Positions 1 to 8,742 of a DNA stretch of 64,000 bases are shown here, in pieces. Source of the stretch: Meridianimarinicoccus sp. MJW13 (GTDB taxonomy: Bacteria > Pseudomonadota > Alphaproteobacteria > Rhodobacterales > Rhodobacteraceae). The translations under genes and the position numbers were made by a program. Location of the stretch: assembly GCF_014901205.1 (NCBI RefSeq), contig NZ_JACNMU010000002.1, positions 186,001 to 250,000 of the forward strand, given 5' to 3'. The stretch's first letter is position 1; the number at the start of each line of letters is the position of its first letter. The notes below the pieces were generated by a model, which saw only the letters and a program-made list of their open reading frames with translations, did not search any database and was not told the origin of the DNA.

Positions 1-2
1 AC

Positions 3-728
3 GACGCATTCCCGGCCGAATGGCAACGGGAAGTGGAAGCACAGATTCTGTCGGCAAAGGGATCGCGCGAGGCCGGCCAACTCCTCGCGAGCTATGTACA
101 GGCCATGTCGGGCGTCGGTGAATTCGAGCCTGCCTTGAAGTTCCTGTCGGATCTGGCGGAGTCGCGCTTCGCACAGGATCTGGGCGTACCCCTGGCCTAC
201 GATGACCTCATGGGGGCGTTGGCGGCCGAGGATCAGGAAGCCGAATTCGTCTATCTTTCAGCAGCCTACTTTCCCGACAAGAGGCTGCCCATCAGCCCGG
301 AAAATGGCGGGGCATTCGTTGACAGACTGTCGTCCCTTGGGTTCTCGACCTTGGCCAACCGATACAGATCCCTTCCCGTGCTCAAGGGGTGGACGCGAAC
401 CGAGCCCGGCGTGGTTTCCGAACCGGTTCCCCTTGCCGACGATCTGATCGCCCGCCGCTATGGACCGGTTCCGGACACGACCCCGATCCCCCAAACCGAT
501 CCGGTCGCGCCTCTGTCCGGGCAGCAACCGGTGCTGCCAGACCAGACAACCAGCCAGCCGGCGCAGACACGATCCACCGCGCTTGCAGCCGGCGGAGAGC
601 CGGCGGAAACCGGGCCCCCGACGCTGGCCGCCCAAAGGGATCTTCTGGCCCAAAGCGCCGGGCTCAGAGAAAGGGCCGAGGCCCTGTTGACAGGCTCCGG
701 CCCCGCCGCCCGGGAATCTTCCCCCTAG
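3..728 (+). CDS. C-terminal part of an unknown protein (5' end outside window)
   Basis: The reading frame is open from the left edge to the stop at 726-728, so the gene begins upstream; an in-frame GTG at 33 is only a possible internal start. The visible part is a helical, moderately acidic segment of about 120 residues. It is followed by a low-complexity tail rich in Pro, Ala, Gln and Thr, typical of a linker or disordered C-terminus, then a short helix near the end. I see no catalytic motif, membrane span or family signature. It lies 54 bases upstream of the SulP gene on the same strand and could be co-transcribed with it. Function unknown. Confidence 0.6.
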   Translation, partial: DAFPAEWQREVEAQILSAKGSREAGQLLASYVQAMSGVGEFEPALKFLSDLAESRFAQDLGVPLAYDDLMGALAAEDQEAEFVYLSAAYFPDKRLPISPENGGAFVDRLSSLGFSTLANRYRSLPVLKGWTRTEPGVVSEPVPLADDLIARRYGPVPDTTPIPQTDPVAPLSGQQPVLPDQTTSQPAQTRSTALAAGGEPAETGPPTLAAQRDLLAQSAGLRERAEALLTGSGPAARESSP

Positions 729-782
729 TCATTCTGGCCGATCACGACTAGACCGCGCCGCACGTGTGTCAGAAGTGGAGTA

Positions 783-2273
783 GTGATCTTGGACCGTTCA
801 AGCGGCCTCAGGGCAGAATGGCTTGGTAACATTCGCGCAGACTTGCTGGCAGGTCTGGTCGTGGCTCTGGCACTCATTCCCGAAGCCATCGCATTTTCGA
901 TCATCGCCGGCGTCGACCCGAAAGTCGGGCTGTATGCGTCGTTCTCGATCGCGGTCATCACCGCCATTGTCGGGGGACGACCGGGCATGATTTCGGCAGC
1001 CACGGCGGCCACGGCGGTCCTGATGGTGACGCTGGTGCGCGATCACGGGCTGGAATACCTGCTGGCCGCGACCGTGCTGGCCGGATTGCTGCAGATCGGC
1101 GCCGGGATGCTGAAGCTGGGCTCGGTGATGCGCTTCGTCTCGCGATCCGTGATGACAGGCTTTGTCAACGCGCTCGCCATCCTGATCTTCCTGGCGCAGG
1201 TCCCCGAACTGACGGGCGTCACCTGGGTCACCTATGTCATGGTCGCGGCCGGTCTGGCGATCATCTATCTGTTCCCGCGCATCACGCGTGCGGTGCCCTC
1301 GCCGCTGGTCACGATTGTCGTCCTGACGCTGGCCTCGCTGGCGCTGGGGCTGGATGTGCGCACCGTCGGCGACATGGGCGCATTGCCCGACACCCTGCCG
1401 GTGTTCCTGATCCCCGACATCCCGCTGAACTTTGAAACCCTGCAGATCATCTTCCCTGTGTCCGCCGCTATTGCCGTGGTAGGCCTGCTGGAAAGCCTGA
1501 TGACAGCGTCGCTTGTGGATGATCTGACCGACACGAAAAGCGACAAGAACCGCGAGTGCATCGGACAGGGCGTGGCCAACACCGCCACCGGGTTCATCGG
1601 CGGCATGGCAGGCTGCGCCATGATCGGCCAGTCGATGATCAACGTGAAATCCGGCGGTCGGGGCCGCCTGTCGTGCTTTGCCGCCGGTGTGTTCCTGCTG
1701 ATCCTGATCGTGGGGCTGGGCGACCTGGTGCGCCAGATCCCGATGCCGGCGCTGGTGGCGATCATGATCATGGTGTCCATCGGGACCTTCTCGTGGTCCT
1801 CGATCAAGTCGCTGCGCGATCATCCGCGCAGCTCCTCCATCGTGATGCTGGCCACGGTCGTGACCACGGTCTTTACCCACAACCTGGCCATCGGCGTTCT
1901 GACTGGCGTGCTGCTGTCGGGGATCTTCTTTGCCGGCAAGATCGCGCAGATTTTCCGGGTCAGATCGGTCTTGTCCGAAGACGGGACCGAGCGCACCTAC
2001 ACGGTCGAGGGGCAGGTGTTCTTCGCCTCGGCGGATGCCTTCACCAACTCGTTCGACTTCGGAGAAGCGCTGGAACGCGTGGTCATCGACGTCACTGGCG
2101 CGCACATCTGGGACATCTCGTCGGTTGCGGCGCTGGACATGGTCGTGCTCAAGTTCCGTCGTGAAGGGGCCGATGTGGACCTGCGCGGCATGAATCGGGC
2201 CAGCGAGACCATCGTCGATCAGCTGTCGGTGTTCGACAAGCCCGGCGCGATGGACAAGCTGTTGGAGCATTGA
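783..2273 (+). CDS. SulP family inorganic anion transporter with STAS domain
   Basis: An inner-membrane secondary transporter of the SLC26/SulP family, whose members carry sulfate, bicarbonate or dicarboxylates; the substrate cannot be read from sequence. The 496-residue protein starts at a GTG. Its N-terminal membrane domain (about residues 15-390) shows the family signature around [17 protein letters not shown] and many hydrophobic helices. The cytosolic STAS domain occupies about residues 400-495, with the conserved segment [19 protein letters not shown]. It is somewhat shorter than typical 550-residue members. The next gene, a universal stress protein, starts 8 bases after the stop, so the two are probably an operon; SulP and Usp domains are often linked in bacteria. 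Confidence 0.92.
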   Translation: MILDRSSGLRAEWLGNIRADLLAGLVVALALIPEAIAFSIIAGVDPKVGLYASFSIAVITAIVGGRPGMISAATAATAVLMVTLVRDHGLEYLLAATVLAGLLQIGAGMLKLGSVMRFVSRSVMTGFVNALAILIFLAQVPELTGVTWVTYVMVAAGLAIIYLFPRITRAVPSPLVTIVVLTLASLALGLDVRTVGDMGALPDTLPVFLIPDIPLNFETLQIIFPVSAAIAVVGLLESLMTASLVDDLTDTKSDKNRECIGQGVANTATGFIGGMAGCAMIGQSMINVKSGGRGRLSCFAAGVFLLILIVGLGDLVRQIPMPALVAIMIMVSIGTFSWSSIKSLRDHPRSSSIVMLATVVTTVFTHNLAIGVLTGVLLSGIFFAGKIAQIFRVRSVLSEDGTERTYTVEGQVFFASADAFTNSFDFGEALERVVIDVTGAHIWDISSVAALDMVVLKFRREGADVDLRGMNRASETIVDQLSVFDKPGAMDKLLEH

Positions 2274-2281
2274 GGGACAAG

Positions 2282-3130
2282 ATGGGCGAAATCATCGCGT
2301 TGGTGGACGGATCCACCTATTCCGAAAGCGTCTGCGACCATGCCGGATGGGCGGCCTCGCGACTGGGCGTGCCGGTCTCGGTGGCGCATATCCTGGGCCA
2401 TCGGCAAGGCGTCAAGGCGGACCTCAGCGGCAATATCGGGCTGGGAGCCCGCACCGCGTTGCTGGAGGAGCTGGCCGAACTGGATCAGGCCAAGGCCAAG
2501 CTGGCGCAGCGCCGCGGCCGGGCCATTCTGGAAGACGCCAAGGCGCGGATCGAAGCGTTGGGCGTCGAAGACGTGCACACGCGCCTGCGCAACGGCGATC
2601 TGGTGGAAACCCTGCACGATCTGGAAGCCAACGCCGCCCTCGTCATGATCGGCAAGCGCGGCGAAGCTGCGGATTTCGCCAAGCTGCACCTCGGCTCGAA
2701 CCTGGAGCGGGTGGTGCGCGCCTCGGACAAGCCGGTGATGGTATGCTCGCGGGCGTTCCAGCCGATCAACCGGGTGCTGATCGCCTTCGACGGCGATCCG
2801 GCCACCATGAGGGCCGTCGATCACATCGCCGAGAATGCGCTGTTTGCCGGGCTGTCCCTGCATCTTCTGACCGTCGCCAATGCCTCGACCGAGATGCGCC
2901 GCAAGCATGAGGGCGCGGTGGCGCTGCTGCGCGGCAAGGGCTTCGACGTGACCTCGGAAATCCTGCAGGGTGACACCATCCAGGTGATTTCCGACAAGGT
3001 TTCCAACGGCGAGGCCGACCTTCTGGTCATGGGCGCCTACAGCCATTCGCGGATGCGGGCACTGATCATCGGCTCGACCACGACCGAGATGATCCGCTCC
3101 TGCCAGATCCCGCTCTTGTTGTTCCGCTAA
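2282..3130 (+). CDS. Universal stress protein with two tandem Usp domains
   Basis: A cytoplasmic UspA-superfamily protein of 282 residues built from two Usp domains (about 1-150 and 155-282). The first domain keeps the ATP-binding pattern G-2X-G-10X-GS (GKRG then LGS); in the second the middle glycine is missing although IIGSTT remains, so only one domain may bind nucleotide. I chose the ATG at 2282 because the Usp fold begins immediately (MGEIIALVDGS). An in-frame TTG at 2270 would overlap the sulP stop but adds only four residues. The tight link to the SulP transporter suggests a role in regulating or sensing anion transport; this is inference. Confidence 0.9.
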   Translation: MGEIIALVDGSTYSESVCDHAGWAASRLGVPVSVAHILGHRQGVKADLSGNIGLGARTALLEELAELDQAKAKLAQRRGRAILEDAKARIEALGVEDVHTRLRNGDLVETLHDLEANAALVMIGKRGEAADFAKLHLGSNLERVVRASDKPVMVCSRAFQPINRVLIAFDGDPATMRAVDHIAENALFAGLSLHLLTVANASTEMRRKHEGAVALLRGKGFDVTSEILQGDTIQVISDKVSNGEADLLVMGAYSHSRMRALIIGSTTTEMIRSCQIPLLLFR

Positions 3131-3148
3131 GCTCAGAAAGGGCGCGCC

Positions 3149-4279
3149 ATGACCTATGTGTATCTCAAGGACGGCGACCCGGAAATCGACTCGATGCTGG
3201 CCTCGGTCTGCGAGATCGGTGGCGGCACCCGGCAGTTCAGCGATCTGAGCATCCGCCTGCGCGGCTATCCCGAGACCCGCCAGCGGGCCGAGGAAGCGGT
3301 GGCGACCGCCAAGCGTCCGCCGCGCAGCCCCCGGCACCGCAACGCCAAGATCTGGATCTACTCGGTTCAGTACAACCGGTTCCGCCATCATTTCGAAAGC
3401 CATGAAGGGTCGGTGGCGGTCGCCTGGAACGGCATCACCGGCACCCGGCGTGCCTTCATGGCTGCCGCCCGCGATGCCGGCCGCCCGACCATCTATCTGG
3501 AGCGCGCGCCGCTGCCCGGCCGGGTGACAGTGGACCCGGTGGGCATCAACCAGTTGAACAGCCTGCCGCGCGACGCCGGCTTCTACCGCGACTGGGCGGG
3601 CGACGATCCGGACCGGGCCGGACCCGGCTGGCTGGCCCTGCGCGAGAAGCTGCAGGCGCGCGCCTCGGCCCGTGCGGATGTCGGTCAGGGCAGCGGCGAC
3701 ACCGGGCTGGCGGGGCAGAAGTTCATCTTCTGCCCGTTGCAGGTGCCTGACGATACCCAGATCCGCCAGTTCAGCGGCTGGGTCCGCGACCTCGAACATT
3801 TCATCGAATTGCTGACCGAGGCCGCCGCCGATCTGCCCGAGGGCTGGCACCTGCGGTTCAAGGAGCATCCCAGTTCCAAGATCCCGCTGGGCGCGGCGCT
3901 GGAACGCGCGAAAGCCGCCCAACCCGATCGCGTGGTCATCGACAACCAGACCGACACCTTCTTTCAGGTGGACCGGTCGCAGGCGGTCATCACGCTGAAT
4001 TCCTCGGTGGGGTTGCAGGCCTTGTATTTCGAAAAGCCGGTGATCGTGCTGGGCGAAGCCTTCTTCCGCATTCCCGGTATCGTGACCCCGGTGGACAATG
4101 CTGCGGCCCTGGGCCGGGTGTTCGCCAAGGCCGGATCCCTGGATTACGACGCCGGTCTGCGCAACGCCTTCATGAACTATCTGGGCCAAGTCTATTATCC
4201 CGAGGTAGAGACCGGCCCGGATGGCCATCCCAAGTTCAAGCCCGACCTGGTGCTGCCGAAGCTTCCGGTCACAGTCTGA
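3149..4279 (+). CDS. Capsule polysaccharide synthesis-like protein (KpsS/KpsC type)
   Basis: This 376-residue protein resembles the Capsule_synth family (PF05159), which includes the KpsC/KpsS beta-Kdo transferases that build the capsule lipid linker. Supporting segments are AWNGITGTRRAFMAAARDAG followed by YLERAPLPG (residues 92-124), the basic motif FKEHP (237-241) and the strongly conserved block NSSVGLQALYFEKPVIVLG (284-302). Family members contain this Ser/Gly loop near the donor site. No signal peptide is visible, so it is probably cytoplasmic. It starts 18 bases after the Usp gene and looks co-transcribed with it, but no other capsule gene is near, so the acceptor and true reaction are uncertain. 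Confidence 0.72.
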   Translation: MTYVYLKDGDPEIDSMLASVCEIGGGTRQFSDLSIRLRGYPETRQRAEEAVATAKRPPRSPRHRNAKIWIYSVQYNRFRHHFESHEGSVAVAWNGITGTRRAFMAAARDAGRPTIYLERAPLPGRVTVDPVGINQLNSLPRDAGFYRDWAGDDPDRAGPGWLALREKLQARASARADVGQGSGDTGLAGQKFIFCPLQVPDDTQIRQFSGWVRDLEHFIELLTEAAADLPEGWHLRFKEHPSSKIPLGAALERAKAAQPDRVVIDNQTDTFFQVDRSQAVITLNSSVGLQALYFEKPVIVLGEAFFRIPGIVTPVDNAAALGRVFAKAGSLDYDAGLRNAFMNYLGQVYYPEVETGPDGHPKFKPDLVLPKLPVTV

Positions 4280-4360
4280 CACAGCGTCTCTCAAGCCCCC
4301 TTTCCCATGGGACACAAAGCCTGTAACAGACGCGCGTTATGCAAGAAGGAGTAACCCGAA

Positions 4361-5383
4361 ATGGGGTATAACGTCGTCGTCGCGGGCGCCACGGGCAATG
4401 TGGGCCGCGAAATGCTCAACATCCTCGCGGAACGTGGGTTCCCGGTGGACAAGATCGCAGCTCTTGCCTCGCGCAAGTCGCTGGGCACGGAAGTGAGCTT
4501 TGGCGACAAAACCCTCACGACCGAGGATCTGGACACCTTCGATTTCACCGGCTGGGACATCGCCCTGTTTGCCATCGGCTCGGACGCGACCAAGAAGTAT
4601 GCGCCCAAGGCCGCGGCGACGGGCTGCGTGGTGATCGACAACAGTTCGCTCTATCGCTACGACCCGAAGGTGCCGCTGGTGGTGCCGGAAGTGAACCCCG
4701 AGGCGGTTCTGGGCTACAAGGCCAAGAACATCATCGCCAACCCGAACTGCTCGACCGCACAGATGGTGGTGGCCCTGAAGCCGCTGCACGACCGCGCGCG
4801 GATCAAGCGGGTGGTGGTCAGCACCTACCAGTCGGTTTCCGGCTCGGGCAAGGATGCCATCGACGAGTTGTGGGATCAGACCAAGGGCATGTATGTGCCC
4901 GGCCAGGAAGTCGCGCCGTCGGTCTATCCCAAGCAGATTGCCTTCAACGTGATCCCGCACATCGACGTGTTCCTGGAGGACGGGACCACCAAGGAAGAAT
5001 GGAAGATGGTCGCCGAGACCAAGAAGATCATCGATCCGGCGATCAAGGTCACCGCGACCTGTGTCCGGGTTCCGGTCTTCGTGGGCCATTCGGAATCGAT
5101 CAATATCGAGTTCGAAGATCATCTGGACGAGGCCGAGGCCCGCGATATCCTGCGCGAAGCGCCGGGGATCATGGTGATCGACAAGCGCGAGGCCGGGGGC
5201 TACATCACGCCGGTTGAATGCGTCGGCGACTACGCCACCTTCATCAGCCGCATCCGTCAGGACAGCACCATCGACAATGGTCTGAACCTGTGGTGCGTCA
5301 GCGACAACCTGCGCAAGGGCGCTGCCCTGAACGCCGTGCAGATCGCCGAAACGCTGGGTGCGCGCGTCCTGAAAAAGGGCTGA
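4361..5383 (+). CDS. asd: Aspartate-semialdehyde dehydrogenase
   Basis: Catalyses NADPH-dependent reduction of aspartyl phosphate to aspartate semialdehyde, the branch point to lysine/diaminopimelate, threonine and methionine. At 340 residues it has normal length. The N-terminal Rossmann motif GATGNVGREML (residues 9-19) binds NADP. Cys130 in NPNCST is the acyl-enzyme nucleophile, and the histidine in VFVGHSES fits the catalytic base. The ATG at 4361 follows an AGAAGGAG-like ribosome site. The gene stands alone; the short gap to the convergent SRPBCC gene contains a GC hairpin (5400-5415) without a T-run, so termination there is uncertain. Confidence 0.97.
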   Translation: MGYNVVVAGATGNVGREMLNILAERGFPVDKIAALASRKSLGTEVSFGDKTLTTEDLDTFDFTGWDIALFAIGSDATKKYAPKAAATGCVVIDNSSLYRYDPKVPLVVPEVNPEAVLGYKAKNIIANPNCSTAQMVVALKPLHDRARIKRVVVSTYQSVSGSGKDAIDELWDQTKGMYVPGQEVAPSVYPKQIAFNVIPHIDVFLEDGTTKEEWKMVAETKKIIDPAIKVTATCVRVPVFVGHSESINIEFEDHLDEAEARDILREAPGIMVIDKREAGGYITPVECVGDYATFISRIRQDSTIDNGLNLWCVSDNLRKGAALNAVQIAETLGARVLKKG

Positions 5384-5440
5384 CACCAGTATTGGTCCTG
5401 GCGCGCGGGCGCGCCGGGGCCGTTCCCATGCGGCGCGGCC

Positions 5441-5983
5441 TCAGTCCGGGCTGCCGGTCTCGACCAGCCGTTTCAGGCGGCTCAGACCCTGATCCAGTTC
5501 GTCCGCGACCCAGTCATCCACCACCAGTCCCATCCAGCGCGACACCGGGTTGAACCCGGCATCGGTGGAAAACGACCAGGTGACACGGGTGCCGGTCCCG
5601 TCCGGGTCCAGCAGGAACGACGCGGTCGCAAGCTCCCAGTCTCCGAATTCCATCGATCGCGCCACCCATCGGTTGTCGGTGATCGAGGTGATGACCTGCA
5701 CGCCGTCACCAAGGGTCGGATTGTCCGAGATCCAGCTCATCCGCGCGCCGATCCCGGCCTCCGGCCCTTCAAAGATCACCTGGGCATCGGGATTGCGCGC
5801 GATCCAGGGCGACCATTCCGCCGTGGCCGTGTGCGAATCCAGATGCGGGAATACGCGTTCGGGCGGCGCGTCGATGGTGATGGACCGGCTGACCGAGATC
5901 TGATGCGGCAAGGCGAAGGCGGCCAGCGCCAGAATGGCCACCAGGGCGGCCAGTCCGGCGAGCGCGCGGATCATCCAAGTCAT
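5441..5983 (-). CDS. SRPBCC family protein with N-terminal membrane anchor
   Basis: A 180-residue protein with one hydrophobic helix at residues 2-25, then an SRPBCC/START-like fold beginning at ISVSRSITIDAPPERVFPHL. This is the typical first strand and helix of polyketide-cyclase/dehydrase-like proteins. Such folds bind hydrophobic ligands in a deep cavity; the ligand is unknown. The start at 5983 is set by the methionine at MTWMIRALAG preceded by a strong GAGGAGG site; the open frame further upstream lacks such a signal. The helix could be a signal anchor, placing the domain in the periplasm. It is convergent with asd and downstream of carbonic anhydrase on the same strand. Confidence 0.8.
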   Translation of the reverse strand: MTWMIRALAGLAALVAILALAAFALPHQISVSRSITIDAPPERVFPHLDSHTATAEWSPWIARNPDAQVIFEGPEAGIGARMSWISDNPTLGDGVQVITSITDNRWVARSMEFGDWELATASFLLDPDGTGTRVTWSFSTDAGFNPVSRWMGLVVDDWVADELDQGLSRLKRLVETGSPD

Positions 5984-6071
5984 CACCGGCCTCCTCGGGT
6001 CGGGTCGGATCAGCGCCGGCATCCTGCCGGAAGTGTCCGACCGGGCGCGGAACAACCCGCGCCCGATGGGT

Positions 6072-6749
6072 CTACAAGCTGATGAACTGGTGCGAGTCCG
6101 GGTCCAGCATCTGCAAGTCGCCGTTGGCAATATTCACCCACATGCCGTGCAGCGCCAGTTGATCGGCCTCCACGGCCTCGCGCACGAAGGGGAAGGTCAT
6201 CAGGTTCTCCAGCGAGATCACCACGGCCTGCTTTTCCAGGGCTGTGGATTGCTCGTCCCTGTCGGCGATGTCCTTCACGCGCTCGTATCCGGGGCGCAGG
6301 ATGTCGAGCCACCGGCCGACAAAGCTGTTTGGGTCGTCCAGTTCCGGCGCGTTGCCGCTGCACATCTCAAGGCATCCCGCCGCGCCGCCGCACAGGGAAT
6401 GCCCCATGATCAGCAGGTTGGTGATCTTCAGGTTGCGCACCGCGTATTCCAGCGCCGCCGAGGTGCCGTGATGATCGGTGTCGGGCGCATAAGGCGGCAC
6501 AAGGTTGGCGATGTTGCGATGCATGAAGAATTCGCCCGGCCCGGCGCCGAAGACCGATGTCACGTGCACCCGGCTGTCACAGCAGGAAATCACCATGCAG
6601 CGCGGCCGTTGACCTTCCTCTGCCAAACGGCGGTACCAAATCTTGTTTTCTGCGTGGTCGGTGGCTTTCCAGCCTCTGTACCGTTGCAGCAAGTAGCCCG
6701 GGAGGGGCCGGAGGGTCAGCGGGTGCGTGAGCGCGGTGTTCTTTTCCAT
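6072..6749 (-). CDS. Beta-class carbonic anhydrase
   Basis: Interconverts CO2 and bicarbonate in the cytoplasm. The 225-residue protein carries the beta-class zinc site: Cys57 with the Asp58-Arg60 dyad in CCDSR, His117 and Cys120 in GHSLCGG. The length and the fold segment from FMHRNIAN to GTSAALEYAV match bacterial Can/CynT-like enzymes. The ATG at 6747-6749 precedes the family-typical N-terminus, where a helix leads into GYLLQRYRGW. The enzyme is divergent from the HPt-like gene. A bicarbonate link with the SulP transporter 4 kb away is possible but not supported by operon structure. Confidence 0.95.
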   Translation of the reverse strand: MEKNTALTHPLTLRPLPGYLLQRYRGWKATDHAENKIWYRRLAEEGQRPRCMVISCCDSRVHVTSVFGAGPGEFFMHRNIANLVPPYAPDTDHHGTSAALEYAVRNLKITNLLIMGHSLCGGAAGCLEMCSGNAPELDDPNSFVGRWLDILRPGYERVKDIADRDEQSTALEKQAVVISLENLMTFPFVREAVEADQLALHGMWVNIANGDLQMLDPDSHQFISL

Positions 6750-6876
6750 AAGTCTCGAAACTAGTGCGGAGTGAATTCAATTTCGAGGTACTTCGGGCTG
6801 GAAAAGCAAGGTTTTTTTGGCAGGAACAGGGGTATGTGGAAATTCACCGGTGGGGGCCGGAATTGGGTGGGGTATC

Positions 6877-7251
6877 GTGCGGGTACATTTGCGTTTTTTC
6901 GAGTCCGAGGATCTGGATCCCGAAACTCTGGTGGCGTGTTTCAGCCAGGCGCGAGGCTGTTCGCGCGATCGTGCGGCGGTGGATCTGGTCGAATCGCTGG
7001 CGTCTCGCATGGCGGGCCTTGCGCGGGCGTTGGCCGATACGGACCTGATGGCGCTGGAGGATCATGCCAAACGGCTGCAGGCCACGGCCTCGGCGGCGGG
7101 GCTGACCCGGTTGCAGCGCGCGGCGCGGGCGGTGGCCCATTGCGCGGCGGTGAAGGATCATGTGGCGCTGGCGGCCACCGTGGCCCGCTGCCGCCGTCTG
7201 GGCGAGGCGACGATCACCCTTCTGTGGACCGCCGGCCAGGAGGTCGAGTGA
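6877..7251 (+). CDS. Small HPt-like helical protein
   Basis: A predicted 124-residue, all-helical protein. The stretch from ALEDHAKRLQATASAAGL to the end looks like a histidine phosphotransfer (HPt) domain: a histidine on one helix, small residues after it, then two further helices with an arginine-rich turn. In genuine HPt domains the motif is HxLKGxA; here it reads HAKRLQATA, so the match is partial. I prefer the GTG at 6877 after a GGGGTGGGG stretch; an in-frame TTG at 6817 would add 20 residues without family character. It lies 64 bases upstream of the aminopeptidase gene on the same strand. No kinase or response regulator is nearby, so a signalling role is inference. Confidence 0.6.
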   Translation: MRVHLRFFESEDLDPETLVACFSQARGCSRDRAAVDLVESLASRMAGLARALADTDLMALEDHAKRLQATASAAGLTRLQRAARAVAHCAAVKDHVALAATVARCRRLGEATITLLWTAGQEVE

Positions 7252-7315
7252 TCCGGCTTGCAGGCGCGTCCGAACGGCGTAGGGTGCTGGGATCGGATCA
7301 CAGGACAGGCCGCCC

Positions 7316-8707
7316 ATGGAACTCGCATTTGCCCAAGACGCCGACGCGGCGCGCCCCCTTCACCTTGTCGGCAGCGATGATCTGGAACGCTGGCTGGGCG
7401 ATCAGCCAGAGACCACCCGCACCTGGCTGACCGCTGTGGGCTTCACGGCCGAACTGGGGCAGGTGGTGGCCGTGCCCGGTGCCGATGGCAGTTGTAGCAG
7501 CGCGGTCTTTGGCTTGGGGACGGCGCAGGCGCGGGCGCGCGGGCGGTTCTGGCTGGGCCGGGCGCCGGCTGCGCTGCCGGCAGGCGACTGGGCGCTTGTG
7601 GGCGATCTGGCCCCCGAAGACGCCGCCGAGGCGGCTCTGGCCTGGTTGCTGGCGGGCTATCGCTTCACGCGTTATTCGGGCACCCCGGCGATCACGCCGC
7701 GCCTTGTGGTGCCCAAAGGCGTCGATGGCGACCGCATTCAGGCCATCGCGGCGGGCGAGGCGCTGACCCGCGACCTGATCAACACGCCCGCGTCGGACAT
7801 GGGGCCGGCGGAACTGGAACAGGCTGCCTTCGATGTGGCAGCCGAATTTGGCGCGGCAATGTCGGTCACCACGGGCGACGATCTGCTGGAGGCCAATTTC
7901 CCGATGATCCACGCGGTCGGCCGTGCCTCGCCGCGCGCGCCGCGCCTGATCGACATGCGCTGGGGCAGCGACGGCCCCCGGCTGACGCTGGTCGGCAAGG
8001 GGGTCTGTTTCGACACCGGCGGTCTGAACCTGAAGTCCGGCGCCTCGATGGGCCTGATGAAGAAGGACATGGGCGGCGCCGCGGCGGTGCTGGGGCTGGC
8101 CCGGATGATCATGGCCCTGGATCTGCCGGTGCAGTTGCGGGTGCTGATCCCGGCGGTGGAAAACGCTGTCAGCGGCGCGTCGTTCCGGCCGCAGGACATC
8201 CTGACCTCGCGCAAGGGTCTGACGGTCGAGATCAACAACACCGATGCCGAGGGCCGGCTGGTTCTTGCCGATGCGCTGGCGCTGGCGGACGAGGAAAAAC
8301 CGGATCTTCTGATCTCGATGGCGACGCTGACGGGCGCGGCGCGGGTGGCTGTCGGCCCCGATATCGCGCCCTTCTTCACCCGCGACGATGCCGCAGCGAC
8401 AACCCTTGCGTCCGGCGCAGCGCAGGTCCGCGATCCGGTCTGGCGGTTGCCCCTGCATGACCCTTACGAGCCAATGATTGAACCGGGTGTGGCCGATCTG
8501 GACAACGCCCCCAAGGGCGGGTTTGCCGGGGCCACCACCGCCGCGCTGTTCCTGCACCGCTTTGTCGAAGACGCGCTGCGCTACGTGCATTTCGACATCT
8601 ACGGCTGGCAGCCTGTGGCCGCGCCCTCGCGGCCCAAAGGCGGGGTCGGGCAGGGCACACGGGCCGTGCTGGCGGCGCTGCCAAGCCTGCTTGACCTTCC
8701 CGCGTGA
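7316..8707 (+). CDS. M17 family leucyl aminopeptidase
   Basis: A cytosolic two-metal aminopeptidase that removes N-terminal residues from peptides. The 463-residue protein has the family metal and catalytic residues: Lys228 and Asp233 in GKGVCFDTGG, Lys240, Asp251, and the signature NTDAEGRL (308-315) with Asp310, Glu312 and the catalytic Arg314. The N-terminal 150 residues are the less conserved regulatory domain. The ATG follows a GGACAGG-like site. The NlpC/P60 gene begins 35 bases downstream, so the two hydrolases are likely co-transcribed and may act on cell-wall peptides in sequence; that coupling is inferred. Confidence 0.95.
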   Translation: MELAFAQDADAARPLHLVGSDDLERWLGDQPETTRTWLTAVGFTAELGQVVAVPGADGSCSSAVFGLGTAQARARGRFWLGRAPAALPAGDWALVGDLAPEDAAEAALAWLLAGYRFTRYSGTPAITPRLVVPKGVDGDRIQAIAAGEALTRDLINTPASDMGPAELEQAAFDVAAEFGAAMSVTTGDDLLEANFPMIHAVGRASPRAPRLIDMRWGSDGPRLTLVGKGVCFDTGGLNLKSGASMGLMKKDMGGAAAVLGLARMIMALDLPVQLRVLIPAVENAVSGASFRPQDILTSRKGLTVEINNTDAEGRLVLADALALADEEKPDLLISMATLTGAARVAVGPDIAPFFTRDDAAATTLASGAAQVRDPVWRLPLHDPYEPMIEPGVADLDNAPKGGFAGATTAALFLHRFVEDALRYVHFDIYGWQPVAAPSRPKGGVGQGTRAVLAALPSLLDLPA

Positions 8708-8742
8708 AGGCGTAGGCAGGCGGTCACAACAAGGATGCCGTC

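Noticed and set aside
798-2270. Very long open frames on the opposite strand of sulP, pheT (24563-27781) and polA (42978-44990)
   Set aside because: They mirror real genes in GC-rich DNA and translate into His/Gln/Asp/Arg-rich sequence without domain character, while the forward products are clear families.
5400-5415. GC-rich hairpin after asd as an intrinsic terminator
   Set aside because: Stem of six to seven bases with no T-run; not enough to call.
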